NCBI GenBank assembly: GCA_946415315.1
Contig: CAMKRZ010000009.1
Span: forward strand, 24,846-88,845
Direction: 5' to 3'
Length of the DNA: 64,000 nt
Source of the DNA: an uncultured Lachnoclostridium sp.
GTDB lineage: Bacteria; Bacillota; Clostridia; Lachnospirales; Lachnospiraceae
The stretch's first letter is position 1. Each line of letters starts with the position of its first letter. Positions 63,948 through 64,000 of this stretch are shown piece after piece. The notes beneath the pieces were generated by a model. It made no database searches. It had not been told where the DNA came from and saw only the letters and a list, made by a program, of their open reading frames with translations. The position numbers were made by a program, and so were the translations under genes.

Positions 63948-64000
63948 CTCCCCGAGTAGGACTCGAACCTACGACACTCCGGTTAACAGCCGGATGCTCT
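63948..64000 (-). tRNA. tRNA-Asn (GTT), cut by the window edge
   Basis: Minus strand 3' part: anticodon loop CTGTTAA (GTT), T-arm GTAGGTTCGAGTCCTAC, acceptor strand TCGGGGA plus G discriminator. The 5' quarter lies beyond base 64000. Confidence 0.93.

Overview
The window is about 64 kb of a moderately GC-rich Firmicute chromosome, most probably a Lachnospiraceae-type gut or rumen clostridium. The evidence is strong Shine-Dalgarno sites, a T-box leader on valS, an infC-rpmI-rplT operon with an attenuator, the DUF5716/DUF5717 families (known to me from Lachnospiraceae), many lipoproteins with Thr/Pro linkers, and a CotH-type protein. No rRNA operon, phage, transposase or CRISPR array is visible. 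One tRNA-Cys and a cut tRNA-Asn sit at the right end.

Layout. 1-2 kb: 3' part of a membrane PP2C (SpoIIE/RsbU type) phosphatase fused to an RsbW-like ATPase. 2-9.9 kb (minus): four lipoproteins in two transcription units. Three are RsiV/DUF3298-like and one is PstS-like; both promoters carry the same 11-bp-period direct-repeat operator at an identical distance from the -10. 10-13.2 kb: valS with its T-box. 13.2-16.2 kb: HD-domain protein, CmpB-type membrane protein and a YD-repeat membrane protein. 16.3-23.7 kb: a probable operon coding for a bitopic protein, a roughly 1190-residue DUF5717 scaffold, a Bax-inhibitor-1 membrane protein, an Hsp70/actin-fold DUF5716 protein and a helical-repeat protein. 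This is the best candidate for an undescribed machine. 24-25.5 kb: infC-rpmI-rplT, with infC apparently starting at AUC. 25.5-37.7 kb: PcfJ-like protein, proC, a NADAR-plus-macro-domain fusion (two ADP-ribose enzymes in one chain), acyl-ACP thioesterase, an acyl-CoA synthetase with an XRE-cupin regulator, and a divergent lipoprotein. 37.8-42.6 kb: a 1379-residue Ala/Glu-rich membrane protein. 43-48.6 kb: CotH-like lipoprotein and a heterodimeric ABC exporter. 48.6-49.4 kb: non-coding repeats, including a 53-bp tandem array. 49.4-57.4 kb: alanine symporter, nucleoid-associated protein, MetE-like protein with a divergent LysR regulator, esterase, TetR. 57.5-63.1 kb: three tandem paralogous lipoproteins. 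63.2-64 kb: an orphan double-glycine (RiPP-like) peptide gene and the tRNAs.

Two signals cut across gene boundaries. A 9-mer, CGGAAAATG/CATTTTCCG, occurs 28 times by hand count where about 0.5 is expected at random. It lies in all reading frames, in intergenic DNA and in a terminator loop, which suggests a genome-wide DNA signal. A structured intergenic element of about 125 bp is present twice with compensatory changes in its stem. All functional calls are by eye from motifs; no database search was run.
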